Source: Streptomyces aquilus
Lineage (GTDB): Bacteria; Actinomycetota; Actinomycetes; Streptomycetales; Streptomycetaceae
Direction of reading: 5' to 3'
DNA length: 64,000 bases
Assembly (NCBI RefSeq): GCF_003955715.1
Contig: NZ_CP034463.1
Location: 8,928,001 to 8,992,000 of the forward strand
The notes under the pieces were generated by a model. The model made no database searches. It saw only the letters and a program-made list of their open reading frames with translations, and was not told the origin of the DNA. Of the stretch, positions 57,637 through 64,000 are shown one piece after another (the stretch's first letter is position 1; each line of letters begins with the position of its first letter). The translations under genes were made by a program, and so were the position numbers.

Positions 57637-58131
57637 TCAGGCGTCCAGTTTGTCGAGGAAGGCGGACAGATTGCCCGTGGTGCGGGCGATCTGCTCCTCC
57701 AGCGTCAGGCTCTCCTCGATCCGCAGCGTGCTCTGCGGCACCTTCTTGCCCCGGACGTAGAGCGAACAGGCCAGGTCGGAGCACATGTACAGGCCGACCG
57801 AGTTGCCGTCGCGGCCGGCCGCGCCCGCCTTGCGGGCGGTCATCAGCGCGACGCCGCCGCCCGGGTGGGTCGTCAGGCACAGCGAGCACATGCTGCGGTG
57901 CAGGAAGCCGCGGTGCGCGGACGCGAGCCGCATGCTCAGGGCGACGGGCCGCCCTCGCCGCTCGGTGACCAGGTAACTGCGGTCCGGCGCTCCGGGATCT
58001 CGCCAGCCGAGGAAGTCCAGGTCGTCCCAAGGGCGTTCGTCGAGATCGCGCGGCACGGCCAGGCGCTTGGCCTCTCCTTTGGAGCAGTTGACGAAAGCAT
58101 TGCGGATGTCGTGCTCGGTCAGTGATCTCAT
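57637..58131 (-). CDS. FBP-domain (treble-clef zinc finger) protein
   Basis: This 164-residue protein starts MRSLTEHDIRNAFVNCSKGEAKRLAVP, the pattern of actinobacterial FBP-domain proteins, and has a C-terminal zinc finger with CSLCLTTH and CSDLAC. The domain is related to the FusB-type elongation-factor-G-binding fold linked to fusidic acid resistance, so an EF-G or ribosome role is possible (inference). AAGGAGG is ideally placed before ATG 58131. Its stop is one base from the convergent quinone reductase stop. Confidence 0.87.
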   Translation of the reverse strand: MRSLTEHDIRNAFVNCSKGEAKRLAVPRDLDERPWDDLDFLGWRDPGAPDRSYLVTERRGRPVALSMRLASAHRGFLHRSMCSLCLTTHPGGGVALMTARKAGAAGRDGNSVGLYMCSDLACSLYVRGKKVPQSTLRIEESLTLEEQIARTTGNLSAFLDKLDA

Positions 58132-58182
58132 GGAAGAGCCTCCTTGGGAGTCTTGCTTTAGGTGAAATGTGGGGGCGAATTG

Positions 58183-58197
58183 CCTAGTGACCCTAGG
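58183..58197. promoter_or_regulatory. small dyad CCTAG-N5-CTAGG in a divergent promoter
   Basis: CCTAG (58183-58187) and CTAGG (58193-58197) form a 15-bp dyad between the divergent FBP-domain and DUF3626 genes. CTAG is rare in this genome type, which makes the pair stand out. No regulator is adjacent. Confidence 0.4.
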
Positions 58198-58234
58198 TTC
58201 TGCCAGGGTAGTCGACCCCACCGAGGAGGAGCCA

Positions 58235-59179
58235 GTGAATTTCGAGGGCGTTCGGTCACCCCGGGCGCGGGCGGCGCTGCGGCACGTGGCGGCACTGTCG
58301 TCGGGGCCGGCCGTCGACCCCGACGTACGCATCACGCTGAACTTCCACCCCGACCGGCTGACCGGCGGGCTGCCCATCCTGGAGGCGCTGCTGCGGGACG
58401 GCACCTACCACTCCCAGTTCGTGACGGGCACGAGCAACGGCGGCCTGACTGCGCACCCCGGCGGCGACCGCTGGCGCTGGGAGAGCCGCATCTTCGGCGG
58501 CGCCTACGACGAGGCCGCGCCGCACGACCGGCCCGTGTACGGCGCGCTGAACTTTCGCCGGCAGGTCGTCGGCGCGGCCCCGCGGTTCGGCTCCTCGCAC
58601 TTCCGGCTGACCGGCGCCGCGCTGCCCCGGGCCACCTTCTGCTACCCCGACAGTGCCGCCGAGCCCGCCCACTTCGGTGTGGCCGCCGGGATGTCCCTGA
58701 TCGCCCTGGCCGAGGCGGACGACCAGGACGCCCTCAACGACTACATCGAGGCCCAGATCCACGGCGGCGTCACCCTCGCCGGGGACGTGGAGGCGCTAGT
58801 GCTGGACGCCTGCTACCGCGGCACGCCCGTCGAGGCGGCGGCCCGGCTGCTGCCCTGCCCCGTCGAGTGGCACCCCGGATACCGGCTGAGCGTGCCGGAG
58901 CTGCGCCGGCGCGCGCATTACCGGGGTGAGGAGTACGCGGAACTGGGCGCCCGGATCGCCGAGGGCGGCCACATCGACCCGAGGCTCATCGGCGACGCCG
59001 CCCGCACCGGCGGCCACGACCTCCAGGACCTGAAGATGGTCTGGCACACCCTCGCCCGCTACGGCGCCCCGGAGGGTGCGGGCACCGCCAGCGGCGTCGG
59101 TGACGACCGCGCGTCGGCCGGCCACACCCCGGACGGCACCACCCCGGAGGCCCCCGTCATAGTTCACATCGTGAATTAA
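58235..59179 (+). CDS. DUF3626 domain-containing protein
   Basis: A 314-residue protein matching the DUF3626 pattern: VDPDVRITLNFHPDRL, LRDGTYHSQFVTGTSNGGLTAHPGGDRWRWESRIFGGAYD, RPVYGALNFRR, and ARFGSSHFRLT-like and EAQIHGGVTLAGDVEALVLDACYRGT segments. The family is thought to resemble ADP-ribosyltransferase-like toxins in some reports, but I cannot confirm that from sequence. GTG at 58235 has GAGGAGGAG upstream. A 50-residue low-complexity tail ends it. Confidence 0.82.
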   Translation: MNFEGVRSPRARAALRHVAALSSGPAVDPDVRITLNFHPDRLTGGLPILEALLRDGTYHSQFVTGTSNGGLTAHPGGDRWRWESRIFGGAYDEAAPHDRPVYGALNFRRQVVGAAPRFGSSHFRLTGAALPRATFCYPDSAAEPAHFGVAAGMSLIALAEADDQDALNDYIEAQIHGGVTLAGDVEALVLDACYRGTPVEAAARLLPCPVEWHPGYRLSVPELRRRAHYRGEEYAELGARIAEGGHIDPRLIGDAARTGGHDLQDLKMVWHTLARYGAPEGAGTASGVGDDRASAGHTPDGTTPEAPVIVHIVN

Positions 59180-59254
59180 GAGGGTGGGGAAAGTCGCCTT
59201 CCGTGCCCCCGCAGCGGTATGTTGCAGGTCGGACAGGGGTCGGAGGGGAGCCAC

Positions 59255-60544
59255 ATGGCGGGGCGGAACGGGCGTACGGTACGCGATCTGAGGCGGGCCA
59301 ACCGGACAGCCGTGCTGCAACGGCTCTACTTCGACGGGCCCCTCAGCCGCTTCGAACTCGGCCCGGCGACCGGCCTCAGCTCCGGCTCGGTCAGCAACGT
59401 CGTCGCCGATCTCGTCGCCGACGGCCTGCTGGAGGAGGCGGGCAGCGTCGACTCCGACGGCGGCCGCCCCCGCACCCTGCTGCGCGTGGCCCCCGGCAGC
59501 GGCCACATGATCGGCGTCGACGTCGGCGAGACCCGGGTCCGCGTCGAGCTGTTCGACCTGACCCTCACCGAACTGGCCCGCGCCGAACGGCCGTTGACCC
59601 AGCAGCGCTACGACGTCGAGGTCATCGTCGGCCACATCCGCGACGGCGTCGCCGAGGTCCTCGCCGACGCGGGCATCGCCCCCGAGCAGCTCCTCGGCGT
59701 CGGCATCGGTGTCCCCGGCATCGTGGAGCGCACCCCGGAGCGCGGAGCGGTGGTGCACGGCCAGACCATCGGCTGGGACGCGGTCCCGCTGGAGGCACTG
59801 CTGCGCTCGACCTCCCGACTCCCCGACACCGTCCGCTACTTCATCGACAACGGCGCCAAGACCCTCGGCCAGGCCGAGATGTGGTTCGGCGGCGGACGCG
59901 GCGCGCACAACGCGGTCGTCGTCCTCTTCGGCTCCGGCGTCGGCGCCTGCCTGGTCACGCCCGAGGTGGAGAACGGCCGGGCGGTCGAGTGGGGGCATCT
60001 GACGGTACGGGTGCGGGGCCGCCGCTGCCGGTGCGGCGCGCTCGGCTGCCTGGAGGCGTACGCGGGCGCCGAGTCGCTGCTCGACCGCTGGCGCGAGGAG
60101 GGCGGCCGGCCCCCCGAGGGCACCGACGAGGAGACGGCACTGACCGCGATGCTCGCCGCCGCCTACCCGGCCGACGACAGCGCCGCCGACCCGGTCGCGC
60201 TGGCCGTGCTGGAGGAGACCGCCGAGTACCTGGGCGCGGGCCTGTCCGACCTGATCAACCTCTTCCAGCCCGAGCGCATCCTCATCGGCGGCTGGGCGGG
60301 CCTCCAGCTGGGCACCCGCTTCCTGCCCGCCGTGCGCCGCCACGCGGCCTCGTACGCCCTGCGGCACCCGGCCGAGAAGGTCACCATCGACCTCGGCCGG
60401 CTCGGCCCCGACGCGGTCACCGTCGGCGCCGCGATCCTGCCGCTGGCGGACTTCTTCGCCCGCGGCGGGCGCCGCCCCGAACCCGCCCCCGAGGGCCCGC
60501 ACCCCGCCTGGCGCACGGCCCTGGAGGAGCGGAGTCCGCACTGA
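59255..60544 (+). CDS. ROK family transcriptional regulator
   Basis: This 429-residue regulator has an N-terminal winged helix (TVRDLRRANRTAVLQRLYFDGPLSRFELGPATGLSSGSVSNVVADLVADGLL) and a ROK sugar-kinase-like domain: GVDVGETRVRVELFDL, GVGIGVPGIVE, and the zinc/ROK signature CRCGALGCLEAYAG. The sugar-binding region suggests it senses a hexose or amino sugar. GGAGGGGAG precedes the ATG at 59255. No sugar genes are adjacent, so it may act in trans. Confidence 0.92.
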   Translation: MAGRNGRTVRDLRRANRTAVLQRLYFDGPLSRFELGPATGLSSGSVSNVVADLVADGLLEEAGSVDSDGGRPRTLLRVAPGSGHMIGVDVGETRVRVELFDLTLTELARAERPLTQQRYDVEVIVGHIRDGVAEVLADAGIAPEQLLGVGIGVPGIVERTPERGAVVHGQTIGWDAVPLEALLRSTSRLPDTVRYFIDNGAKTLGQAEMWFGGGRGAHNAVVVLFGSGVGACLVTPEVENGRAVEWGHLTVRVRGRRCRCGALGCLEAYAGAESLLDRWREEGGRPPEGTDEETALTAMLAAAYPADDSAADPVALAVLEETAEYLGAGLSDLINLFQPERILIGGWAGLQLGTRFLPAVRRHAASYALRHPAEKVTIDLGRLGPDAVTVGAAILPLADFFARGGRRPEPAPEGPHPAWRTALEERSPH

Positions 60545-60668
60545 CGGCCCGTACGCCGGTCACCTGGGGGAGCTGCCCCGCACTGAGGCCCGCGGGCCGG
60601 TCACCGGGTTTCACCGGCGACCGGCGGAGGTACTCGCGTGTCTCCGTACGACGCGAAGGGAGGACGCC

Positions 60669-60902
60669 ATGGCCGACAAGCACCGCCGAGGTCCGGACGG
60701 CGAACCCGTCCCGAGGGATCTGCCGGACCAGGTGGCCGGTGAGGGCGAGGACCGCTGGGACGCGACCCCCGACCTGTCCGACGAGGACGAACCCGCCACC
60801 GACGTCCCCGACACGGACGAGGCGGGCACGGGCCGCCAGGGCGCCCCGCACTCCACCAACGTCCACCCCGAGCATCCGGAACCGCAGGAGCCCTCGGGCT
60901 GA
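60669..60902 (+). CDS. small acidic hydrophilic protein (77 aa)
   Basis: This 77-residue protein is highly charged and probably disordered, rich in Asp, Glu and Pro (DLSDEDEPATDVPDTDEAG), and ends HPEHPEPQEPSG. No domain is recognised. GAAGGGAGG is well placed before the ATG at 60669, which supports translation. It is convergent with the epimerase gene. Confidence 0.6.
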   Translation: MADKHRRGPDGEPVPRDLPDQVAGEGEDRWDATPDLSDEDEPATDVPDTDEAGTGRQGAPHSTNVHPEHPEPQEPSG

Positions 60903-60937
60903 GGGCGGCCGTCAGCCCGTGCGGGGCGGGTACGGGC

Positions 60938-61966
60938 TCAGCCCGCCTTGCGCCCCCGCATCGGCTCCGTGCCCGCGCCGGCTCCCTGCTGGAGCCCCTT
61001 CAGGAACTCCTCCAGCACCTCGGTCGCCGTGTGGTCCGGGCGCCAGCGGAGTTCTGTGCGGGCGCGGGTGCAGTCCATCAGGGGCAGGCGCAGGACCGCG
61101 TCGAAGAGGTGCGGGGAGGCGGGCAGCAGGTGCAGGCCCCAGGCCGCGGCGATCGCCGAGCGGGCCGCGGTGCGGGGCAGGCGGACCGGGCGGGCGCCGA
61201 GCAGCTCGCCCAGCAGCTCCGCGTCCACCAGCGGCTCCGCCGCGAGGTTGAAGGCGCCTCGGGCCTCTGAGCGCAGGGCGAGCCGGTACGCCTTGGCCGC
61301 GTCGTCCGTGTGCAGGGCCTGCACCCGCAGGCCCGGGATGTCCGGCAGGAACGGCAGCAGCTCCGGGCGGACCAGCGGCCCGGGCAGGAAACGGCCGCCG
61401 AAGATGCGGCGCTGCTCGCTCGCCGACTCCCGTTTGAACAGGAACGCCGGCCGCATCCGCACCACCCGCACCTCCGGGTGGTCGCGCTCGAACGTGTCCA
61501 GGGCCCGCTCCAGATAGGCCTTCTCCCGGCAGTACGCGGCGTCCGGCCAGCCGTGCGTCGGCCACGACTCGTCCACGGCCTCGTCCTTCGGACCCGGCGA
61601 GTACGCACCGACCGACGACGTGTGCACCAGCGTCGGCACCTTGGCCGCGGCCACCGCCTCGAACACCCGGATGGACCCCAGGACGTTGGTGCGCCAGGTC
61701 GCCGCCGGATCGTGCGTCGGCTGGAACGCCCAGGCCAGATGCACCACGGCGGACGCACCGGTGAACTCCGCCGCCAGATCCGTCTCCTCGGCGGACAGGT
61801 CGACCGTGACCCAGTCCGTCTTCGGCGGCGACCACTCAGGGGCCCGACGCGCCAGCCCCACCACGGAACCGACGTCCGGATCCTCCGACAGGAGCCGCAC
61901 CACACTGGTGCCGACGTTGCCGGTGGCGCCCGTGACGACGATCCTGCTGCCCGTTGTGCTGCTCAC
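60938..61966 (-). CDS. NAD-dependent epimerase/dehydratase family protein
   Basis: An extended short-chain dehydrogenase of 342 aa: VVTGATGNVGTSVVRLL binds NAD(P), AVVHLAWAFQPTHDP and TSSVGAYSPG follow the core, and YCREKAYLE carries the catalytic Tyr-x3-Lys. The start is GTG 61966, with GAGAGGAG six bases upstream. It could be a sugar-nucleotide epimerase or a hydroxysteroid or flavonol-type reductase. It is divergent from the HTH/Tap-like operon. Confidence 0.88.
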   Translation of the reverse strand: MSSTTGSRIVVTGATGNVGTSVVRLLSEDPDVGSVVGLARRAPEWSPPKTDWVTVDLSAEETDLAAEFTGASAVVHLAWAFQPTHDPAATWRTNVLGSIRVFEAVAAAKVPTLVHTSSVGAYSPGPKDEAVDESWPTHGWPDAAYCREKAYLERALDTFERDHPEVRVVRMRPAFLFKRESASEQRRIFGGRFLPGPLVRPELLPFLPDIPGLRVQALHTDDAAKAYRLALRSEARGAFNLAAEPLVDAELLGELLGARPVRLPRTAARSAIAAAWGLHLLPASPHLFDAVLRLPLMDCTRARTELRWRPDHTATEVLEEFLKGLQQGAGAGTEPMRGRKAG

Positions 61967-62033
61967 CTTCGGCTCCTCTCGGGCCTGCGCTGCGGGGGAG
62001 CACCCGAGTACCCGGGCAGCCGCACCCGACGCG

Positions 62034-62074
62034 CTCATGCGCCAATGGCATGCTTCATACGATGAACGCATGAG
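62034..62074. promoter_or_regulatory. nested inverted repeats upstream of the HTH/Tap-like operon
   Basis: CTCATGCG (62034-62041) and CGCATGAG (62067-62074) are perfect outer arms. Inside are GCATGC (62048-62053) and TTCAT-ACG-ATGAA (62054-62066). The block ends 19 bases before the HTH gene start and is probably its autoregulatory site. Confidence 0.55.
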
Positions 62075-62093
62075 GCCGGGTAGGGTTGGCGGG

Positions 62094-62375
62094 GTGGGAC
62101 TGTCCTTGGGAGAACGGGTGAGGTCGTCGGTGGCCGCGTTGATGCACGCGACGGGTGAGTCACAGGCGGACGTCGCCGTCGCGCTCGGCGTGAGCCAGGC
62201 CCAGGTGAGCCGCCGCCAGTCCGGCAGCGCCGCCTGGAGCCTGGCCGACTGCGACGCGCTCGCCGCGCACTTCGGCATCGACGTCCTCGACCTCCTCGCC
62301 GGACCCACCCGGGCCTGCGAGACCCTGCCCGTACGCAAGCGCCGCGCCGGTGGCCCGAGGGCGGTGGCCCGATGA
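62094..62375 (+). CDS. small XRE-like helix-turn-helix protein
   Basis: A 93-residue DNA-binding protein: LGERVRSSVAALMHATGESQADVAVALGVSQAQVSRRQSGSAAWSLADCDALAAHFGI is an XRE-type helix-turn-helix, followed by a basic tail (VRKRRAGGPRAVAR). GTG 62094 is chosen; an in-frame ATG at 62070 lies within the inverted repeat. The stop overlaps the start of the next gene (ATGA at 62372-62375), so the two proteins are probably made together and may form a complex or share a site. Confidence 0.82.
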   Translation: MGLSLGERVRSSVAALMHATGESQADVAVALGVSQAQVSRRQSGSAAWSLADCDALAAHFGIDVLDLLAGPTRACETLPVRKRRAGGPRAVAR

Positions 62376-63952
62376 CGGACTTCGACGCGATCGACGCCCT
62401 GCTGGCCGGCGCCCGCCAGGAAGTGCCGCTGCCGCCGGTCGACGTACGGCGCGCCCTGCGCGAAGGCCTCAGCCTCTCCCGCGCCCAGGTGGCCCAGGCC
62501 CTCGGGGTGAGCCCCTCGACCGTCGGCGGCTGGGAGGCGGGGCGGGACCCGAGCGGGGAGGTGCGCGAGAAGTACGCGTACTTCCTGGAAGGTGCCCAGG
62601 CCAAGCTGGCGGACCGGTCGGAGGAGGCGGCGGCCGAGGAGGACGTGGAGCCCGCGACCGCCGAGGACGAGACGGGCGAGTCCGACGACGTCGAGTCCGA
62701 CGAGGTCGAGGCCCTCGCCGCGCCCCGGCCCTGCGTTCTGTGCGGCACGCCCGCCCACCAAGAGGTCGCCGGATTCCCGCAGCATCTCGATCCGGCCGAC
62801 TGCGGTACGACGACACCGGCGGCGCCCGCTCCGGAACCCGAGCCGGAGAAAGAGCCCGCCCAAGCCACCGAGCCCGCTCACGCCGCCAAACCTGCTTACG
62901 CCGCCAAGCCCGCCCACGCCACCAAGCCAGCCCACGCCGCCAAGCCCGTCCGCGTCGTCCCCGTAGGACGCCGTATGCAGGCCGCCTCCCAGGAACCCGA
63001 CCTCATCGCCTCCGCCGTCGCGGGCGCCCTCGCCCAGCACGGCGGGGACCTGGAGGCCGCGACCGCGGCGCTGGTGAAGAAGGCCATCCCGGACGCCATG
63101 GCGCTGCTGGACGAGACCCGCAAGGGCGGCCGGTACGACGTCGTCGCGCACCCCTGGATCCCGGACATCCTGCGCAAGCAGACCGCCCGGGGCGCCGACC
63201 GCATCTGGGAGGCCCGCCCCAAGTGGGCCCGCACCGAACTCCCCCCGGGCCTGCACGAGGTGACCGCGCTCGACATCAACGGCGCGTACCTGTCGGCGCT
63301 CAAGACCCATCTGCCGATCGGCCAGTTGGAGCACTCCACCGGCTTCGACCACGACCGCCGCCGCGCGGGCGTCCATCTGATCACCCCGCCGGCCTGGGAC
63401 CACGAGGCCGAGCTGCCGAACCCGATCGGCAACCGCGACGAGCCCGGCCCGCTCTGGGTCACCGAACCGACCCTGCGGCTGCTGCTGCGCCTGTCGGGGC
63501 CGAAGTACGGGCTGTGCGACCCGCCGGAGATCCACGAGTCGTTCACCTCGGGCGCCACCGAGGGCCTGCTGGAGAAGTTCCGGGTCGCGTTGAAGGAGGC
63601 CCGGGACCGGGCGATCGCCGAGGGCGACGACGTGACGCTGGAGTACGTGAAGGCGATGTACTCCAAGTTCGTCTCCACCATGGGGGAGTCGAACTACAAC
63701 CGGGAGCTGTACCGCCCCGACTGGATGCACCTCATCCGCTCGCAGGCCTTCGCCAACCTCTGGATGAAGGCGTTCAAGGCCCACGAGGAGGGCCTCACGG
63801 TCGTCCGCGCCATGGGCACCGACGAGCTCCATGTGATCGGTGACTGGCGGCGGGTCTTCCCGGAGGGCCGCGGGGTCTCCGAGGTGAAGGTCAAGGACAC
63901 GTACACCGTCGGCGAGGAACCCGACCCCGCGGCCGCGGGAGAGGACGACTGA
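62372..63952 (+). CDS. Tap-like protein with helix-turn-helix and B-family-polymerase-like palm motifs
   Basis: A 526-residue protein. Residues 25-75 form a helix-turn-helix (LSLSRAQVAQALGVSPSTVGGWEAG). Next come an acidic stretch, a CxxC-H-H-C cluster (C121, C124, H129, H138, C144) and five A-x-A-x-x-P hexapeptides (163-192). The C-terminal half has D301-INGAYLS, YVKAMYSKFVS (425-435) and GTD484-ELHVIG, which line up in order with motifs A, B and C of phi29-type protein-primed DNA polymerases (DVNSLYP, NSLYGKFAS, DTDSIHLTG). The overall plan also resembles the streptomycete telomere protein Tap. No exonuclease domain is seen. Activity is unproven. Confidence 0.7.
   Translation: MTDFDAIDALLAGARQEVPLPPVDVRRALREGLSLSRAQVAQALGVSPSTVGGWEAGRDPSGEVREKYAYFLEGAQAKLADRSEEAAAEEDVEPATAEDETGESDDVESDEVEALAAPRPCVLCGTPAHQEVAGFPQHLDPADCGTTTPAAPAPEPEPEKEPAQATEPAHAAKPAYAAKPAHATKPAHAAKPVRVVPVGRRMQAASQEPDLIASAVAGALAQHGGDLEAATAALVKKAIPDAMALLDETRKGGRYDVVAHPWIPDILRKQTARGADRIWEARPKWARTELPPGLHEVTALDINGAYLSALKTHLPIGQLEHSTGFDHDRRRAGVHLITPPAWDHEAELPNPIGNRDEPGPLWVTEPTLRLLLRLSGPKYGLCDPPEIHESFTSGATEGLLEKFRVALKEARDRAIAEGDDVTLEYVKAMYSKFVSTMGESNYNRELYRPDWMHLIRSQAFANLWMKAFKAHEEGLTVVRAMGTDELHVIGDWRRVFPEGRGVSEVKVKDTYTVGEEPDPAAAGEDD
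62858..62947 (+). repeat. five 18-bp coding repeats (AHAAKP linker)
   Basis: Hexapeptides AQATEP, AHAAKP, AYAAKP, AHATKP and AHAAKP are encoded in tandem (residues 163-192). They form a rigid Ala/Lys/Pro linker between the cysteine cluster and the palm-like half of the Tap-like protein. Confidence 0.88.
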
Positions 63953-63958
63953 GGTTGC

Positions 63959-64000
63959 CTAGAAGGCGTTCACGCCCGTCAGCTCCGCCGACAGCTCCCA
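63959..64000 (-). CDS. C-terminal fragment, possibly a short-chain dehydrogenase
   Basis: The minus strand reads WELSAELTGVNAF then TAG at 63961-63959; the rest lies beyond the window. A LW-(D/E)-LS-AE ending is common at the C-terminus of retinol-dehydrogenase-like SDR proteins, but 13 residues are too few for a firm call. Confidence 0.35.
   Translation of the reverse strand, partial: WELSAELTGVNAF

Noticed and set aside
61967..63832. Long N-terminal extension of the epimerase frame into the Tap-like gene
   Set aside because: The epimerase begins cleanly at GTG 61966 with a ribosome site. The extension is the antisense of the HTH/Tap-like operon.
62094..63952. Toxin-antitoxin reading of the HTH plus larger protein pair
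   Set aside because: The second protein is large with its own DNA-binding domain, Cys/His cluster and polymerase-like motifs, unlike known toxins partnered by XRE antitoxins.

Overview
The window is about 70% GC, with tightly packed genes, 4-base ATGA/GTGA stop-start overlaps, GTG and TTG starts and many LacI, TetR, MarR and ROK regulators. This, together with lineage-typical small proteins (DUF5999, DUF3224, DUF3626, CGNR, FBP), points to a Streptomyces-type actinomycete chromosome. I see no rRNA, tRNA, CRISPR array, insertion sequence or integrase, so it reads as ordinary chromosomal arm or near-core sequence.

Region 1 (1-18.8 kb) holds small catabolic, redox and regulatory units: an F420/LLM-type oxidoreductase end, a LysR regulator, a TetR/FMN-reductase pair, LacI plus 4-hydroxybenzoate 3-monooxygenase (pobA), thioredoxin, a dihydrolipoamide-dehydrogenase-like flavoprotein, a peptide deformylase, a PepSY membrane protein, two coupled MarR-type genes divergent from a pirin, a YheO-type regulator coupled to a threonine-dehydratase-like enzyme, a cupin, a MoxR/CoxE pair and an FtsX/LolD-type ABC exporter.

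Region 2 (18.8-25.9 kb) encodes an osmoprotectant (OpuB/OpuC-like) transporter. Its two permeases and binding lipoprotein form one operon, and a CBS-domain ATPase that fits it lies 3.6 kb away on the other strand, beyond two unknown genes, a DUF3224 gene and a glycosyltransferase.

Region 3 (26.0-44.8 kb) is a complete L-rhamnose catabolic island. A secreted GH78 alpha-L-rhamnosidase and a secreted beta-propeller protein (candidate polysaccharide lyase) would release sugar outside the cell. An ABC importer takes it up and a mutarotase, isomerase, kinase and bifunctional aldolase/dehydrogenase take it to DHAP plus L-lactate. LutABC, encoded at the end of the same operon, oxidises L-lactate to pyruvate. 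Three operator-like sites (TGAA-N4-TTCA) lie in front of the three transcription units, two of them just downstream of good -35/-10 pairs. A LacI repressor closes the import operon.

Region 4 (44.9-64 kb) contains a peptidase, a PIG-L deacetylase, an ECF41-type sigma factor, a CxxCxxxCC plus pentapeptide-repeat protein, an unfused CYP102-like P450 with an expanding repeat tail, a DUF2470 gene under a textbook iron box, a lactonase-type propeller, an aromatic-acid-exporter-like protein, a CGNR regulator and quinone reductase sharing a 51-bp palindrome, a ROK regulator and a sugar-nucleotide-epimerase-like protein. It ends with a two-gene operon: a small helix-turn-helix protein and a 526-residue protein whose C-terminal half carries motifs resembling those of phi29-type B-family DNA polymerases and of the Streptomyces telomere protein Tap. 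That pair is the most unusual system in the window.
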